Shown here piece after piece: positions 1 through 9,140 of a stretch of 64,000 nt of DNA (within the stretch, counting starts at the first letter, position 1; every line of letters begins with the position of its first letter). The DNA lies in contig NZ_QNFY01000002.1 in NCBI RefSeq assembly GCF_003290185.1, positions 186,001 through 250,000 of the forward strand, read 5' to 3'. The notes beneath the pieces were generated by a model. It saw only the letters and a program-made list of their open reading frames with translations. It was not told where the DNA came from and ran no database searches. A program made the translations under genes and the position numbers. The stretch comes from Chryseobacterium lathyri. GTDB lineage: Bacteria; Bacteroidota; Bacteroidia; Flavobacteriales; Weeksellaceae.

Positions 1-496
1 AAAAATAGGAAACTCATTAGTAGAAGAGGATAAACTTCCTTTAGCTCTTGAGATTTTAGGAAAAGCCAAGGAAAATAAAGTTAAAGTATATCTTCCTTCT
101 GATGTTATTATTGCGGAAGCTTTTAATAATGATGCGGAAAGAAAAGAAGCAGATATCTATGCAATTCCTGAAGGGTGGATGGGACTTGATGCAGGTCATA
201 AATCAAGAGACCAGTTCAATGATGTATTGCTGAATTCAAGAACAATCCTTTGGAACGGGCCGATCGGAGTTTTTGAAATGTCAAACTTTGCGGGCGGGAC
301 AGTTGCTTTGGGAGACAGCATTGCTGAAGCTACAAAATTAGGAGCTTTCTCTTTAGTGGGAGGAGGTGACAGTGTTGCTTTTGTGAAGCAGTTCGGTTAT
401 GATGATAAAGTGAGCTATGTTTCTACAGGTGGAGGAGCGATGCTGGAAAGTCTGGAAGGTTTGGAACTTCCTGGAGTTGCTGCTATCAATAAATAA
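1..496 (+). CDS. pgk: Phosphoglycerate kinase, C-terminal part (5' end outside window)
   Basis: Glycolytic enzyme that transfers the phosphate of 1,3-bisphosphoglycerate to ADP in the cytosol. The frame is open from base 2, so the N-terminal substrate domain lies upstream and 164 residues of the nucleotide-binding domain are visible. Recognisable motifs are NGPIGVFE (about residue 85 of the fragment), the glycine-rich GGGDSVAF near 120 and STGGGAMLE near 141, which ends the protein in the family. A strong intrinsic terminator follows 21 bases after the stop, so pgk closes its transcription unit. Confidence 0.97.
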   Translation, partial: KIGNSLVEEDKLPLALEILGKAKENKVKVYLPSDVIIAEAFNNDAERKEADIYAIPEGWMGLDAGHKSRDQFNDVLLNSRTILWNGPIGVFEMSNFAGGTVALGDSIAEATKLGAFSLVGGGDSVAFVKQFGYDDKVSYVSTGGGAMLESLEGLELPGVAAINK

Positions 497-517
497 TATT
501 TTATTTTTATATATAGG

Positions 518-546
518 AGACCGTCAGATATGGCGGTCTTTTTTTG
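518..546 (+). terminator. Intrinsic terminator after pgk
   Basis: A 6-bp stem AGACCG/CGGTCT (518-523 with 534-539) with a 10-nt loop is followed at once by a run of T. It sits just downstream of the pgk stop codon on the same strand. Confidence 0.88.
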
Positions 547-950
547 TTTTGCTTTTAATTAAGAGTGAGTTGAGGCTAGTTTTCGAAAATGAGTGGTAAA
601 TTTCCAATTTTGTTAAAAAGATGTGGATATCTGCAAATTTTTTATAAAATTTATTTTCTGATGAAAATATGCTATTGGCGAATATTTTTTTAAGGTTATT
701 TTTTTTTCACATGATCAAATTTTTAACCTTCATTCAAAATTTTGTAAAATAATTTGTTAGCTCAATTTTATTTTCAACAGCTTTTTTATTTGGATAATTT
801 TTCTAACCTGAAATTGTTCAATCAATAATTTTTAGAAATTTACAGCTTGCTATAAATTGATATACTTCTTTTTTATATTTTCTAAATTGTTAAAGGAGTC
901 GAGTAGGGGAGTTTTTAAATTTACTTTTTAATTTGACTTATATATCGATC
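547..950. other. AT-rich intergenic stretch with no gene seen
   Basis: About 400 bases of very AT-rich sequence between the pgk terminator and a second hairpin. No frame of convincing coding quality, no tRNA-like fold and no repeat was seen. It has one near-match to a DnaA box (TGTGGATAT near 626), which is not enough to call an origin. Confidence 0.5.
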
Positions 951-990
951 AAAAAATAAACCCGGAATATTTTCCAGGTTTTTGTTTTTT
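951..990. terminator. Bidirectional terminator downstream of the methyltransferase gene
   Basis: The stem pairs 958-967 with 972-981 around a 4-nt loop, with a single C/A mismatch. It has a T tract on the plus side and an A tract (T on the minus strand) on the other side. It mainly serves the minus-strand gene ending at 1043. Confidence 0.7.
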
Positions 991-1042
991 TTGTTGAAAT
1001 TGGTGAAAATTGACCTTCAGAAATGGCTCAAAAATCGATTTT

Positions 1043-1864
1043 CTATCTTTTTTCGATAATGTATATCAAACTTGAAAATTCGTTCGAAAAAAGAGCCTTT
1101 ACGTTAGAAATCGTTCCGTAAACAATTGCTTTTAGCCAAAAAAGAGGTGATTTTTTGTATTTTTCGCTCAGCATGGAGATGTAAAAGGAGTCAAGGACCA
1201 AAGGTTTGATTTTTCTCATTTTCCAGTTTGGTTTCTTGGAAATTAAATTTTCCATACCATTTTTGGAGAAATGATAAATATGTCTCGGTACATCATAAGC
1301 TGCCCAATATTCTTTGTAATGTTTTGCGTCATAAGAAGTAGGGTTGGGAACAGCTATAATGAGAAGTCCTTTATCTTTTAATTTTCTGTGAAAAATTTCA
1401 AGCATCTCATCCTGGTTCTCTACATGTTCAAAAACGTGCCATAATGTAATAGCATCTAAACTGTAGTCCTGAATAATATTGATATTATCAATTACCGTTG
1501 CTTTGGATATTTTATTAAGTGCAGCTTTTCTGGCATCGGCATCAGGTTCAAAACCGAAAGTTTCAAAATCGTTTTCTATATATTTTACAAATTCTCCGGC
1601 ACCGCAACCGTAATCAAGAACTTTAGATCCCTTTTTTATCCTGTCTGCGAGGATATTTTTTTTGTATTGTAGATTAAAAGACTGTAAGAATTTATAAAGC
1701 TTTTCTTTAAAACTTCCTGAATCCTGATGATGGGAAATATAATCTTCGCTTTCGTAATATTTGGAAATATTGGATGGAATAGGAGAGGTCTTGAAAACCC
1801 CTTTTGTTTCTGTTTCTTTTATTTCAAATATTTCCTGTGAAAGAAAATGATCCTTTATTCTCAT
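1043..1864 (-). CDS. Class I SAM-dependent methyltransferase (UbiG/Methyltransf_23-like)
   Basis: Cytosolic methyltransferase of 273 residues with unknown acceptor. The SAM-binding motif I VLDYGCGAGEFVKYI lies near residues 82-96. The acidic post-I region follows, LWHVFEHVEN lies near 140, and GLLIIAVPNP forms a beta strand of the Rossmann fold near 167. The N-terminal 75 residues are family-specific and the C-terminal 80 are basic and aromatic. The order resembles the UbiG-like enzymes often called only class I methyltransferase in Flavobacteriia. It is transcribed away from a parS site, and a terminator follows. The methylated substrate cannot be told from sequence. Confidence 0.85.
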   Translation of the reverse strand: MRIKDHFLSQEIFEIKETETKGVFKTSPIPSNISKYYESEDYISHHQDSGSFKEKLYKFLQSFNLQYKKNILADRIKKGSKVLDYGCGAGEFVKYIENDFETFGFEPDADARKAALNKISKATVIDNINIIQDYSLDAITLWHVFEHVENQDEMLEIFHRKLKDKGLLIIAVPNPTSYDAKHYKEYWAAYDVPRHIYHFSKNGMENLISKKPNWKMRKIKPLVLDSFYISMLSEKYKKSPLFWLKAIVYGTISNVKALFSNEFSSLIYIIEKR

Positions 1865-1956
1865 TGAATTAATTACTTGATATTTAAAAATAAGGTATTT
1901 ACTGCTTGAAAACTTAACGGCTATAAATACCTTAATTTTTGCTTTTAATTTATAAA

Positions 1957-1972
1957 TGTTTCACGTGAAACA
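1957..1972. promoter_or_regulatory. parS centromere-like site 1 (ParB binding)
   Basis: TGTTTCACGTGAAACA is a perfect 16-bp palindrome identical to the widely conserved bacterial parS consensus. Symmetry extends to 22 bp (1954-1975). It lies between the methyltransferase gene and the end of mnmG. ParB loaded here spreads and recruits SMC for chromosome segregation. parS usually clusters near the replication origin. Confidence 0.93.
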
Positions 1973-1980
1973 TTTTTGCT

Positions 1981-3843
1981 TTAACGTCCTAAATAGACCA
2001 GTAAAACGTTTATATCGGCTGGAGAAACACCACTGATTCTGCCTGCCTGTGCAATTGTTTTCGGTCTTACATTAGACATTTTCTGCTTTGCTTCTGAAGA
2101 AAGGCTGGAAAGGCTTTTATAATCAAAATCTTCCGGAATTTTTATATTTTCCAGACGGTTAAGTTTCGCTACATTTTCTTTTTCCTTTTCAATATAACCT
2201 TTGTATTTGATATTAATTTCGGCCTGTTCTCTTACTTCATCATCATATTTTGATGAAAATTCTTTAATAACATCAATAGTATCAAGCTTTTCCAGTGTAA
2301 TATTAGGTCTGGTAAGAAACTGCGATGCTCTGTAAGCCTGATCTACGGGATTACTTTCAATAGTTTCTAGTATTGGATTAATAATACCTGGCTTTAAAGA
2401 AGTTTCTCTTAAAAACTCTTCAAGTTCCTGACTCTTAGATACTTTTGTTTCAACTTTTCTTAACCGGTCTTCTTTAGCAAGACCTAGATGGTAAGCTTTT
2501 TCAGTCAATCTGATATCAGCATTATCCTGTCTTAATAAAAGTCTGTATTCTGCACGGGAAGTGAACATTCTGTATGGTTCTTCCGTTCCTTTTGTGATCA
2601 AATCATCAATTAATACTCCAATATAAGCTTCATCTCTGTTCAGAATAAAATCTTCTTTTCCGTGTACTTTATTGTGGGCATTAATACCAGCGATTAATCC
2701 TTGTCCTGCAGCTTCTTCATATCCTGTGGTTCCGTTGATCTGGCCCGCAAAATATAAATTGTCGATTAGTTTTGTTTCTAATGTATGCTTTAATTGGGTA
2801 GGAGGGAAGTAGTCATACTCAATAGCATAGCCGGGACGGAATACTTTTACATTTTCAAAACCGGGAATATGCTTCATCGCTTTGATCTGTACATCTTCAG
2901 GAAGGGAAGAGCTGAATCCGTTTACATAGATTTCAACCGTTCTCCATCCTTCCGGTTCTACGAAAAGCTGATGTCTGGTTCTTTCCGCAAAACGGTTGAT
3001 CTTATCCTCAATACTTGGACAATATCTTGGGCCTAAACTTTGAATTGTACCATTAAACATTGGGCTTCTGTCGAAACCTTCACGTAAAATATCATGTACT
3101 GTCTCGTTGGTGTAAACGATATGACAGCTGAGTTGTTTTGTTAATTTTGGAGTATCTGTATAGCTGAACTTTTGAGGATTTTCATCGCCTTTCTGCTCTT
3201 CCATTTTAGAATAATCAAGACTTCTTCCGTCTACCCGTGGAGGAGTACCTGTTTTCATTCTACCTGCTTCGAAACCTAAGCTTACCAATTGTTCGGTAAT
3301 TCCGAATGCTCTAGGTTCGCCCATTCTTCCACCGCCTAATTGTTTGTCTCCAACGTGAATCAATCCGTTAAGGAATGTTCCGTTGGTAAGAACTACAGAT
3401 TTACTTTTTATCTCAATTCCTAAAGAAGTAATAACTCCGGTTACCTTATTGTTTTCTACAATAAGCTGTTTTACCATATCCTGAAAGAAATCAAGATTGG
3501 GTGTGTTTTCTAATGCTAATCTCCATTCTTCTGCAAAAAGCATCCTGTCATTTTGCGTTCTTGGAGACCACATCGCAGGGCCTTTTGAAAGGTTCAGCAT
3601 TTTGAACTGGATTGCTGACTTATCTGCTACGATTCCGGAGTATCCTCCCATAGCATCAATCTCTCTTACAATCTGTCCTTTTGCGATTCCTCCCATGGCC
3701 GGGTTGCAGCTCATCTGTCCGATGGTCTGCATATTCATTGTAACAAGCAGGGTTTTTGAACCTAGGTTCGCCGCAGCGGCTGCAGCTTCACAACCTGCAT
3801 GTCCGGCGCCTACTACGATTACGTCATATGTATCTGAAATCAT
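1981..3843 (-). CDS. mnmG: tRNA uridine-5-carboxymethylaminomethyl modification enzyme MnmG (GidA)
   Basis: With MnmE it installs the (carboxymethyl)aminomethyl group at C5 of wobble uridine 34 in a subset of tRNAs, using FAD, glycine or ammonium and a folate one-carbon unit. The 620 residues match the family length. The N-terminal FAD dinucleotide motif VVGAGHAGCEAAAAA is at residues 10-24. Both family signatures are present: the one containing GPRYCPSIEDK (about residue 272) and the one containing AGQINGTTGYEEAAGQG (about 367). The gene is flanked on both sides by parS palindromes, in line with its frequent position near the origin. MnmA, which thiolates the same uridine, is encoded 30 kb away at 33985-35172. 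Confidence 0.97.
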   Translation of the reverse strand: MISDTYDVIVVGAGHAGCEAAAAAANLGSKTLLVTMNMQTIGQMSCNPAMGGIAKGQIVREIDAMGGYSGIVADKSAIQFKMLNLSKGPAMWSPRTQNDRMLFAEEWRLALENTPNLDFFQDMVKQLIVENNKVTGVITSLGIEIKSKSVVLTNGTFLNGLIHVGDKQLGGGRMGEPRAFGITEQLVSLGFEAGRMKTGTPPRVDGRSLDYSKMEEQKGDENPQKFSYTDTPKLTKQLSCHIVYTNETVHDILREGFDRSPMFNGTIQSLGPRYCPSIEDKINRFAERTRHQLFVEPEGWRTVEIYVNGFSSSLPEDVQIKAMKHIPGFENVKVFRPGYAIEYDYFPPTQLKHTLETKLIDNLYFAGQINGTTGYEEAAGQGLIAGINAHNKVHGKEDFILNRDEAYIGVLIDDLITKGTEEPYRMFTSRAEYRLLLRQDNADIRLTEKAYHLGLAKEDRLRKVETKVSKSQELEEFLRETSLKPGIINPILETIESNPVDQAYRASQFLTRPNITLEKLDTIDVIKEFSSKYDDEVREQAEINIKYKGYIEKEKENVAKLNRLENIKIPEDFDYKSLSSLSSEAKQKMSNVRPKTIAQAGRISGVSPADINVLLVYLGR

Positions 3844-3890
3844 TTTTATATTGCTTATTTAAAGCCTTTAATTTTACTGTTTTCTATGAA

Positions 3891-3906
3891 TGTTTCACGT
3901 GAAACA
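3891..3906. promoter_or_regulatory. parS centromere-like site 2 (ParB binding)
   Basis: A second perfect TGTTTCACGTGAAACA palindrome, symmetric over 20 bp (3889-3908), lies 48 bases upstream of the mnmG start. The spacing from site 1 is 1.93 kb. It may also overlap the mnmG promoter, so ParB occupancy could affect mnmG transcription. Confidence 0.93.
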
Positions 3907-3993
3907 TTTTTAGAGAATGTGCTCCAGGTGAGCTTTTATTGTGGCTATAATTGAACACTTTACGGATTATTCTTTAAGTGATTCTTCAATTTA

Positions 3994-4413
3994 TTAAGGA
4001 TTTAATTCCTTAAACTTAGCCAGGTATAAATCTTCCATTCTCCGCATTTCTTTCTCTTCTTCTTCTGTCTTATCCTTGTATCCTGCAAGATGAAGGATCC
4101 CATGGGCCAATACCCTTTTTAATTCCTCTTCATAATCTCTGGATAGGGCAGAAGCATTGTCTGAAATTCGCTGCAAAGATACGAAAATCTCTCCGCTTAT
4201 TGTTTTCCCTTTTACATAATCAAAAGTGATGATGTCGGTATAATAATCATGCTGCAGATAATCCTGATTAATCTTAAGCAGATATTCATCATCGCAGAAA
4301 ATATAATTGATTTCGCCTAGTTTTTTTCCTTCTGAAAGAATAATATCTTCCAGCCATTTTTGATAATCTGTATTTACAGATTCCTCTAAATTTTCGTAAA
4401 AGAATTGTATCAT
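3994..4413 (-). CDS. ybeY: Endoribonuclease YbeY (rRNA maturation / 70S quality control)
   Basis: Single-strand-specific metal-dependent endoribonuclease acting in 16S rRNA 3'-end processing. The 139-residue protein carries the family motif HGILHLAGYKD near residue 105. The first two metal-ligand histidines are in place, but the third, expected two residues after the tyrosine, is Asp here instead of His. This looks like a lineage trait rather than damage, because the rest of the fold is intact. The gene starts 4 nt after the patatin-like gene and is the last of the murF-alr operon. Confidence 0.9.
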   Translation of the reverse strand: MIQFFYENLEESVNTDYQKWLEDIILSEGKKLGEINYIFCDDEYLLKINQDYLQHDYYTDIITFDYVKGKTISGEIFVSLQRISDNASALSRDYEEELKRVLAHGILHLAGYKDKTEEEEKEMRRMEDLYLAKFKELNP

Positions 4414-4417
4414 TGTA

Positions 4418-6574
4418 TTAAAACCAGTGTCCTAAAATAACACTGAATATGCCTTTTTGATTGTTTTTAAGTGAGTGGCTAAAATTGACCTTAATTTGTC
4501 CAAACGGAGATTTATATCCGGCAGTAAGTCCTACTGAACTATAATTTACTTTAACTGCATCTTCAAAATTGATATCATCCGAAAGATTGGCAAAGCTAAA
4601 ATTCCCGCTTAAGAAATAGTTTTTATTGAATTTGAACTGAAGATCATTGGAAACAAGAATGACATTATTGGTATTGAGCTGAGCAAAATAAAATCCTCCG
4701 AAGCTTCTGAAATTGATCATATTCTGTTCAAAAATTCCGCCAAGTCTATATTGGTAAAATTCCGGAAGATTATCGCCGATGGTAATTCCGCCATACAAAT
4801 TAAGACGGTAGGAAAATTGCTTTGAAATTGGAACATTAATCCTGATATCTGCTTTAACCTGTATAATTCTCTTTTCAACCTCGGATTTCAAAAGATCGAT
4901 TACTTTACCTTCCGCGTTGATGTAAATGCCTCTAGATGGGAAGTCTTTGTCATTCTGGGTATCACTTTTCAGGAAAACATAAGGATTTAAAAAACGCATA
5001 TACCTCTCATGCTCGCCATTTATTTCAGCTCCGAAATAATCATGACTGATTCCGCCTCCGATTGCAAATTTATCCTTCCATACAGACTGTATAAAGGCTT
5101 CATTCCTGAACCATTCCCATTTATCCACTACATTATTGTCAATATTCTTTAGATCAAAGCTCATTCCGGAAGAGTAGATACCGAAGCCCGGGATATATCC
5201 GTTATCAATAAAATAGTTTAGATAATATCTTGGTTTATCGCCTACGATAACATCAAGGGACAAGTTTGAATTTTTAAATAAAAGACGTTTTCCTGAATAA
5301 TTCAGAAGGAGACCGGTTTTGAAGACTTCATCATAATGCAGTCCAACTTTTAAAAAATGGCGGGCTTCATCCTCTGTAACGTAAAGCTTAAGATAATTGG
5401 CATCATTTTCTGGAATAATATCATAATTGATGAAACGGTAGTTATTGGTAGCAACCAGTTTATCGATTTTTTTGTTGATAGAGCCATAGGTTTGCATGGA
5501 TGGCAGACGTAGGCCCATTTTACCTAAGACGTAGTTTTTACCATAAATACGGCCTCCATCCAGCGAAATACTGTCAATCTTATACACATTGGAATATATT
5601 GGGTTTACACGCTCTCTAAGGCGGTCAAACTCTCGTTTGGGAAGCTGATCCAACACAGCGGTGTATTTCATACCTTCCGCATAGCCACTGTCGAGAATTT
5701 TTTTCTTCTCATCATAACTGGTGGCAGTCATTCCTTTCAGATTGGGCTTGATATTAATATCTGTGTATTTATATTGTTTTCTGGTATCTCTTTTAATTCC
5801 GAAATCAATAACCTGATTAAGGATTGATATAATATTGTTTAAATCTTCTCTTTTCGATAAATCCTGGTTTAGGTCCACACCGATCACGATATCGATTCCT
5901 TTGTCCTTTAATGGCTTTGAAGGATAATTTACCGTCATCGCTCCGTCTATATAAATACTGTCACCAATTTTTACAGGATCCATCAGAGAAGGAAAGGCAG
6001 AACTGGCCATTATTGACTGTACAAGATCGCCTTTTTCGAAAATTTCCATATTGCCGCTTTCCAGATTGGTAGCAACACACATAAAAGGAATTGGCAGTTT
6101 GGAAAAATCATCAATATTGGAAACATTTTTAAAAAGTTCCTTAAGTAGGTAAACATTTCTCTGTCCTGAGCTTATGGAGGAGGGAAGGGATATCTTCCCG
6201 TTTTTTAAAGGAATGGATAAAAGGTATTTATCGACGGATTTATTAAAGAAAGAAGTTTCCTGTCTGGATTTAGGATCCATTATAAGAGAATAGAAATCGG
6301 TGTCCATTACAATCTTTTCTATTTCTTTCCCGGAATATCCCGAGGCATATAGGCCTCCAACAATGGCTCCCATACTGGTTCCGGAAATATAATCGACCTT
6401 TACTCCTAGTGAATCCAGTACTTTCAGTACTCCGACGTGTGAAAAACCTTTGGCACCACCACCGGCAAGAGAAAGGCCGATTCTTGGATTTTTTGGTATG
6501 ACCAGATCCTTTTTCACTTGAGAATGGATCATCAGGAGTTGGAATGCGAAGAGAAGGATCAGGAGTTTTCTCAT
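4418..6574 (-). CDS. Patatin-like phospholipase with C-terminal Omp85-type barrel
   Basis: Predicted outer-membrane lipid acyl hydrolase of the type V-like PlpD group. The signal peptide is residues 1-19. The patatin domain (about 30-230) has the oxyanion glycines SLAGGGAKG, the nucleophile elbow GTSMG and the catalytic aspartate in DGAMTVNYP, so the Ser-Asp dyad is intact. A POTRA-like region around 335-400 leads into a long alternating beta-strand C-terminus typical of the surface antigen/BamA barrel, ending in the aromatic VILGHWF. The 718 residues fit this architecture. It is spaced 2 nt from murF-alr upstream and 4 nt from ybeY downstream, so it is co-transcribed. Whether the enzyme is released or stays membrane bound is unknown. 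Confidence 0.88.
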   Translation of the reverse strand: MRKLLILLFAFQLLMIHSQVKKDLVIPKNPRIGLSLAGGGAKGFSHVGVLKVLDSLGVKVDYISGTSMGAIVGGLYASGYSGKEIEKIVMDTDFYSLIMDPKSRQETSFFNKSVDKYLLSIPLKNGKISLPSSISSGQRNVYLLKELFKNVSNIDDFSKLPIPFMCVATNLESGNMEIFEKGDLVQSIMASSAFPSLMDPVKIGDSIYIDGAMTVNYPSKPLKDKGIDIVIGVDLNQDLSKREDLNNIISILNQVIDFGIKRDTRKQYKYTDINIKPNLKGMTATSYDEKKKILDSGYAEGMKYTAVLDQLPKREFDRLRERVNPIYSNVYKIDSISLDGGRIYGKNYVLGKMGLRLPSMQTYGSINKKIDKLVATNNYRFINYDIIPENDANYLKLYVTEDEARHFLKVGLHYDEVFKTGLLLNYSGKRLLFKNSNLSLDVIVGDKPRYYLNYFIDNGYIPGFGIYSSGMSFDLKNIDNNVVDKWEWFRNEAFIQSVWKDKFAIGGGISHDYFGAEINGEHERYMRFLNPYVFLKSDTQNDKDFPSRGIYINAEGKVIDLLKSEVEKRIIQVKADIRINVPISKQFSYRLNLYGGITIGDNLPEFYQYRLGGIFEQNMINFRSFGGFYFAQLNTNNVILVSNDLQFKFNKNYFLSGNFSFANLSDDINFEDAVKVNYSSVGLTAGYKSPFGQIKVNFSHSLKNNQKGIFSVILGHWF

Positions 6575-6576
6575 AA

Positions 6577-9024
6577 CTAGTCTTTTATATAAATCCGTTT
6601 CACCCGGGGCGAAATGGAGGTTAACACTTCATAGGTTATTGTTTTGCAGTAGCCTGCGAATTCTTTTAAACTTGGTTTTGCATTAAAAACGGTGACTGTA
6701 TCACCTTCTTTTACATTGGGAATCTGATCTACATTAATCATCATCATGTCCATGCAGATGTTTCCGACAATCGGAGCCAATATTTTGTTAACGCCTACAT
6801 TTCCAACCTGGTTTCCAATCAGTCTTGGGATTCCATCGGCATAGCCGACAGGAATAGTAGCGATCTTTACTGCATGATCAGCCTTATATTTTCTGCTGTA
6901 GCCAACAGATTCACCGGTATCAACCGTTGATATCTGTGAAATTACGGTTTTAAAACTTACCACAGACTGAAGCTGTTTCTGTATTTCACTACAAGGTGAT
7001 TCTCCAATCATTCCAATGCCAATTCTTACCATTTCATACTGATGTTCCGTATAACTTGTTATCCCGGAAGAATTCAGGATGTGTCTGAGAGGAGCGTAAC
7101 CCAGTTTCTCGATCAGATAACTGGAATTCTTTTCAAAAACTTCAAGCTGTCTGAATGTAAATTGTTTTTCTTCAGGCATATCAGAAGATGATAAATGACT
7201 GAATAAGCTCTGGACCTTTACATTTTTATGACTTAAAGTTTCGCTTAGCTGATCCAGCTCAAAATCTTTAAAACCAAGGCGGTGCATTCCCGTCTCCAGT
7301 TTGATATGAATAGGATATTTTTTGTCGTAACCGGATTTCTGTACGGCATCGTAAAACAGTTCCAATACTCTGAAACTGTAAATCTCAGGCTCAAGGTTAT
7401 ATTCAATGATGGTTTCGTAGCTGTGCTGTTCCGGATTCATGACCACAATAGGAGTGGTTATTCCTTTTTTTCGAAGCTCTACTCCTTCATCGGCATAAGC
7501 AACACCCAGATAATCAATATGATGATGCTGTAAAAATTCGGAAATTTCATAGCTGCCCAGCCCATAAGCATTCGCTTTTACCATCGCCATCATTTTCGTT
7601 CCCGGTTTTAGGAGGGATTTGTGATAGTTGATATTGTGAAGAATAGCATTCAGATTGATCTCTAGAACGGTATCATGCTTTCTGAGTTCAAGAATATCCT
7701 TAAGCTTTTCGATCTCAAATTTTCTTGCTCCCTTAAGCAGGATAATCTGGTTTTCAATTTCGGTAAGATGCTTGCTGTCAATTAATTCCTGAGTATTAAC
7801 GAAAGTAGAAGTTTTAGATTTAAATAATTCACTAAATTTTGATATTTCGTCACCGATAAGAAATACAGAATCGAAATTCTGGTCATTCACCAGTTCAGAA
7901 ACTTCTTCATAAAGTTCTTTGGAATTAGAATTAACCCCTACAATATCCGTTAAAACCAAAGATTTTTTAGTTTTTTTATATTCATTCAGGAACTGAAGGG
8001 CAGTTTTAAGGGAATCTAAATCCAGATTAAAAGAATCGTTAATAACGATATTATTTTTTATACCTTCAATAGCTTCCAGACGCATTTCCACTGCCTTTAA
8101 AGCGTTGATTTTTTCGACAATTTTCTGATTATCGATATTCAATTCTTTTAAAACGGTGATCAAAGCCAGAGCGTTCGTTAAGGTAGCTTCGTCTCTCTGA
8201 TGGACAGGGAAGGAGATTTCTTCATCGAAATAAGCAACCGTAATTTTTTCATCCTTGGAAATATTTTCTTTTATGAAAACCTGGTTGCCTTTCTTAAGGC
8301 CGTAGGAAATTAATTTTTTACTAGAATATAATTCCTTTATCTTTTTGTCAACCAATGTATTATCTCCATTATAGATAATGGTTTCAGAACCTTTAAAAAG
8401 TATGACCTTTTCATTGATCAGCTCTTCTTCGGATTCAAAATTGGCTGCATGAGCAGTTCCGATATGGGTAAGCAGCCCGATCTGGGGATGGAATATATTT
8501 TCCAGTTTTTCCATCTCGTGTGGCTTTGAAATTCCTACTTCAAAAATTCCAAGCTGATGGGAATTGTTGATCTGAAGTAAGGAAAGCGGAAGACCGATCT
8601 GGGAATTAAAACTTTTCGGACTTTTTACAGTCGGGAATTCATTCCACAGACATTGATACAGCCATTCCTTCAAAATGGTTTTTCCATTACTTCCTGTAAT
8701 TCCGATGGACTTAAGGTGAGAATTTTCGAAATGATATTTTGCCAGTTTCTGAAGGAATTCCACCGAATTTTCAACAATGACCCATGTTATAGTATCAAAC
8801 TGCGGAAGCTGATGCTCAGAAATGATCACACCAATACCACGATCTATGGCAGCTTCAATGAATTTTTCACCGGAATTCTTATGCGTATTGATTGCTACAA
8901 ATGCCGTATTCTTCGTTGAATAAATAATTCTGCTGTCGAACGCTATATTTCTGATCACTAAATCCTGATCTCCAATGATCTGTGCATTGGTGATGTCTGC
9001 AATTTGTTTTACTGTATAATTCAT
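6577..9024 (-). CDS. murF-alr: Bifunctional UDP-MurNAc-tripeptide:D-Ala-D-Ala ligase / alanine racemase
   Basis: One 815-residue chain joins two steps of peptidoglycan precursor synthesis: alanine racemisation and addition of D-Ala-D-Ala to the UDP-MurNAc-tripeptide. The N-terminal MurF half (about 1-445) has the ATP loop GITGSNGKT near residue 109. The C-terminal racemase half starts near 455 and has the PLP-lysine motif MVKANAYGLG, the GYSRKY catalytic tyrosine and CMDMMMI. This fusion is a known Bacteroidota arrangement. The MurF P-loop lysine and threonine are intact, but its flanks are divergent for the family. It heads the operon with the patatin protein and ybeY. Confidence 0.95.
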   Translation of the reverse strand: MNYTVKQIADITNAQIIGDQDLVIRNIAFDSRIIYSTKNTAFVAINTHKNSGEKFIEAAIDRGIGVIISEHQLPQFDTITWVIVENSVEFLQKLAKYHFENSHLKSIGITGSNGKTILKEWLYQCLWNEFPTVKSPKSFNSQIGLPLSLLQINNSHQLGIFEVGISKPHEMEKLENIFHPQIGLLTHIGTAHAANFESEEELINEKVILFKGSETIIYNGDNTLVDKKIKELYSSKKLISYGLKKGNQVFIKENISKDEKITVAYFDEEISFPVHQRDEATLTNALALITVLKELNIDNQKIVEKINALKAVEMRLEAIEGIKNNIVINDSFNLDLDSLKTALQFLNEYKKTKKSLVLTDIVGVNSNSKELYEEVSELVNDQNFDSVFLIGDEISKFSELFKSKTSTFVNTQELIDSKHLTEIENQIILLKGARKFEIEKLKDILELRKHDTVLEINLNAILHNINYHKSLLKPGTKMMAMVKANAYGLGSYEISEFLQHHHIDYLGVAYADEGVELRKKGITTPIVVMNPEQHSYETIIEYNLEPEIYSFRVLELFYDAVQKSGYDKKYPIHIKLETGMHRLGFKDFELDQLSETLSHKNVKVQSLFSHLSSSDMPEEKQFTFRQLEVFEKNSSYLIEKLGYAPLRHILNSSGITSYTEHQYEMVRIGIGMIGESPCSEIQKQLQSVVSFKTVISQISTVDTGESVGYSRKYKADHAVKIATIPVGYADGIPRLIGNQVGNVGVNKILAPIVGNICMDMMMINVDQIPNVKEGDTVTVFNAKPSLKEFAGYCKTITYEVLTSISPRVKRIYIKD

Positions 9025-9140
9025 TGGTACCCCTTCTGCTATATTTTGAGCTAATAATGGTAAATGGAGGGAATTTGAAATATATAGTTCAAACCAGGCT
9101 TTTATTTCAAAGTTTTGCTCTTTTACCTTTACAAGTTAAT

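Noticed and set aside
547..950. AT-rich gap as the replication origin
   Set aside because: Despite the parS sites nearby there is only one near-match to a DnaA box and no cluster or dnaA gene. A perfect single box at 18069-18077 is far away and isolated.
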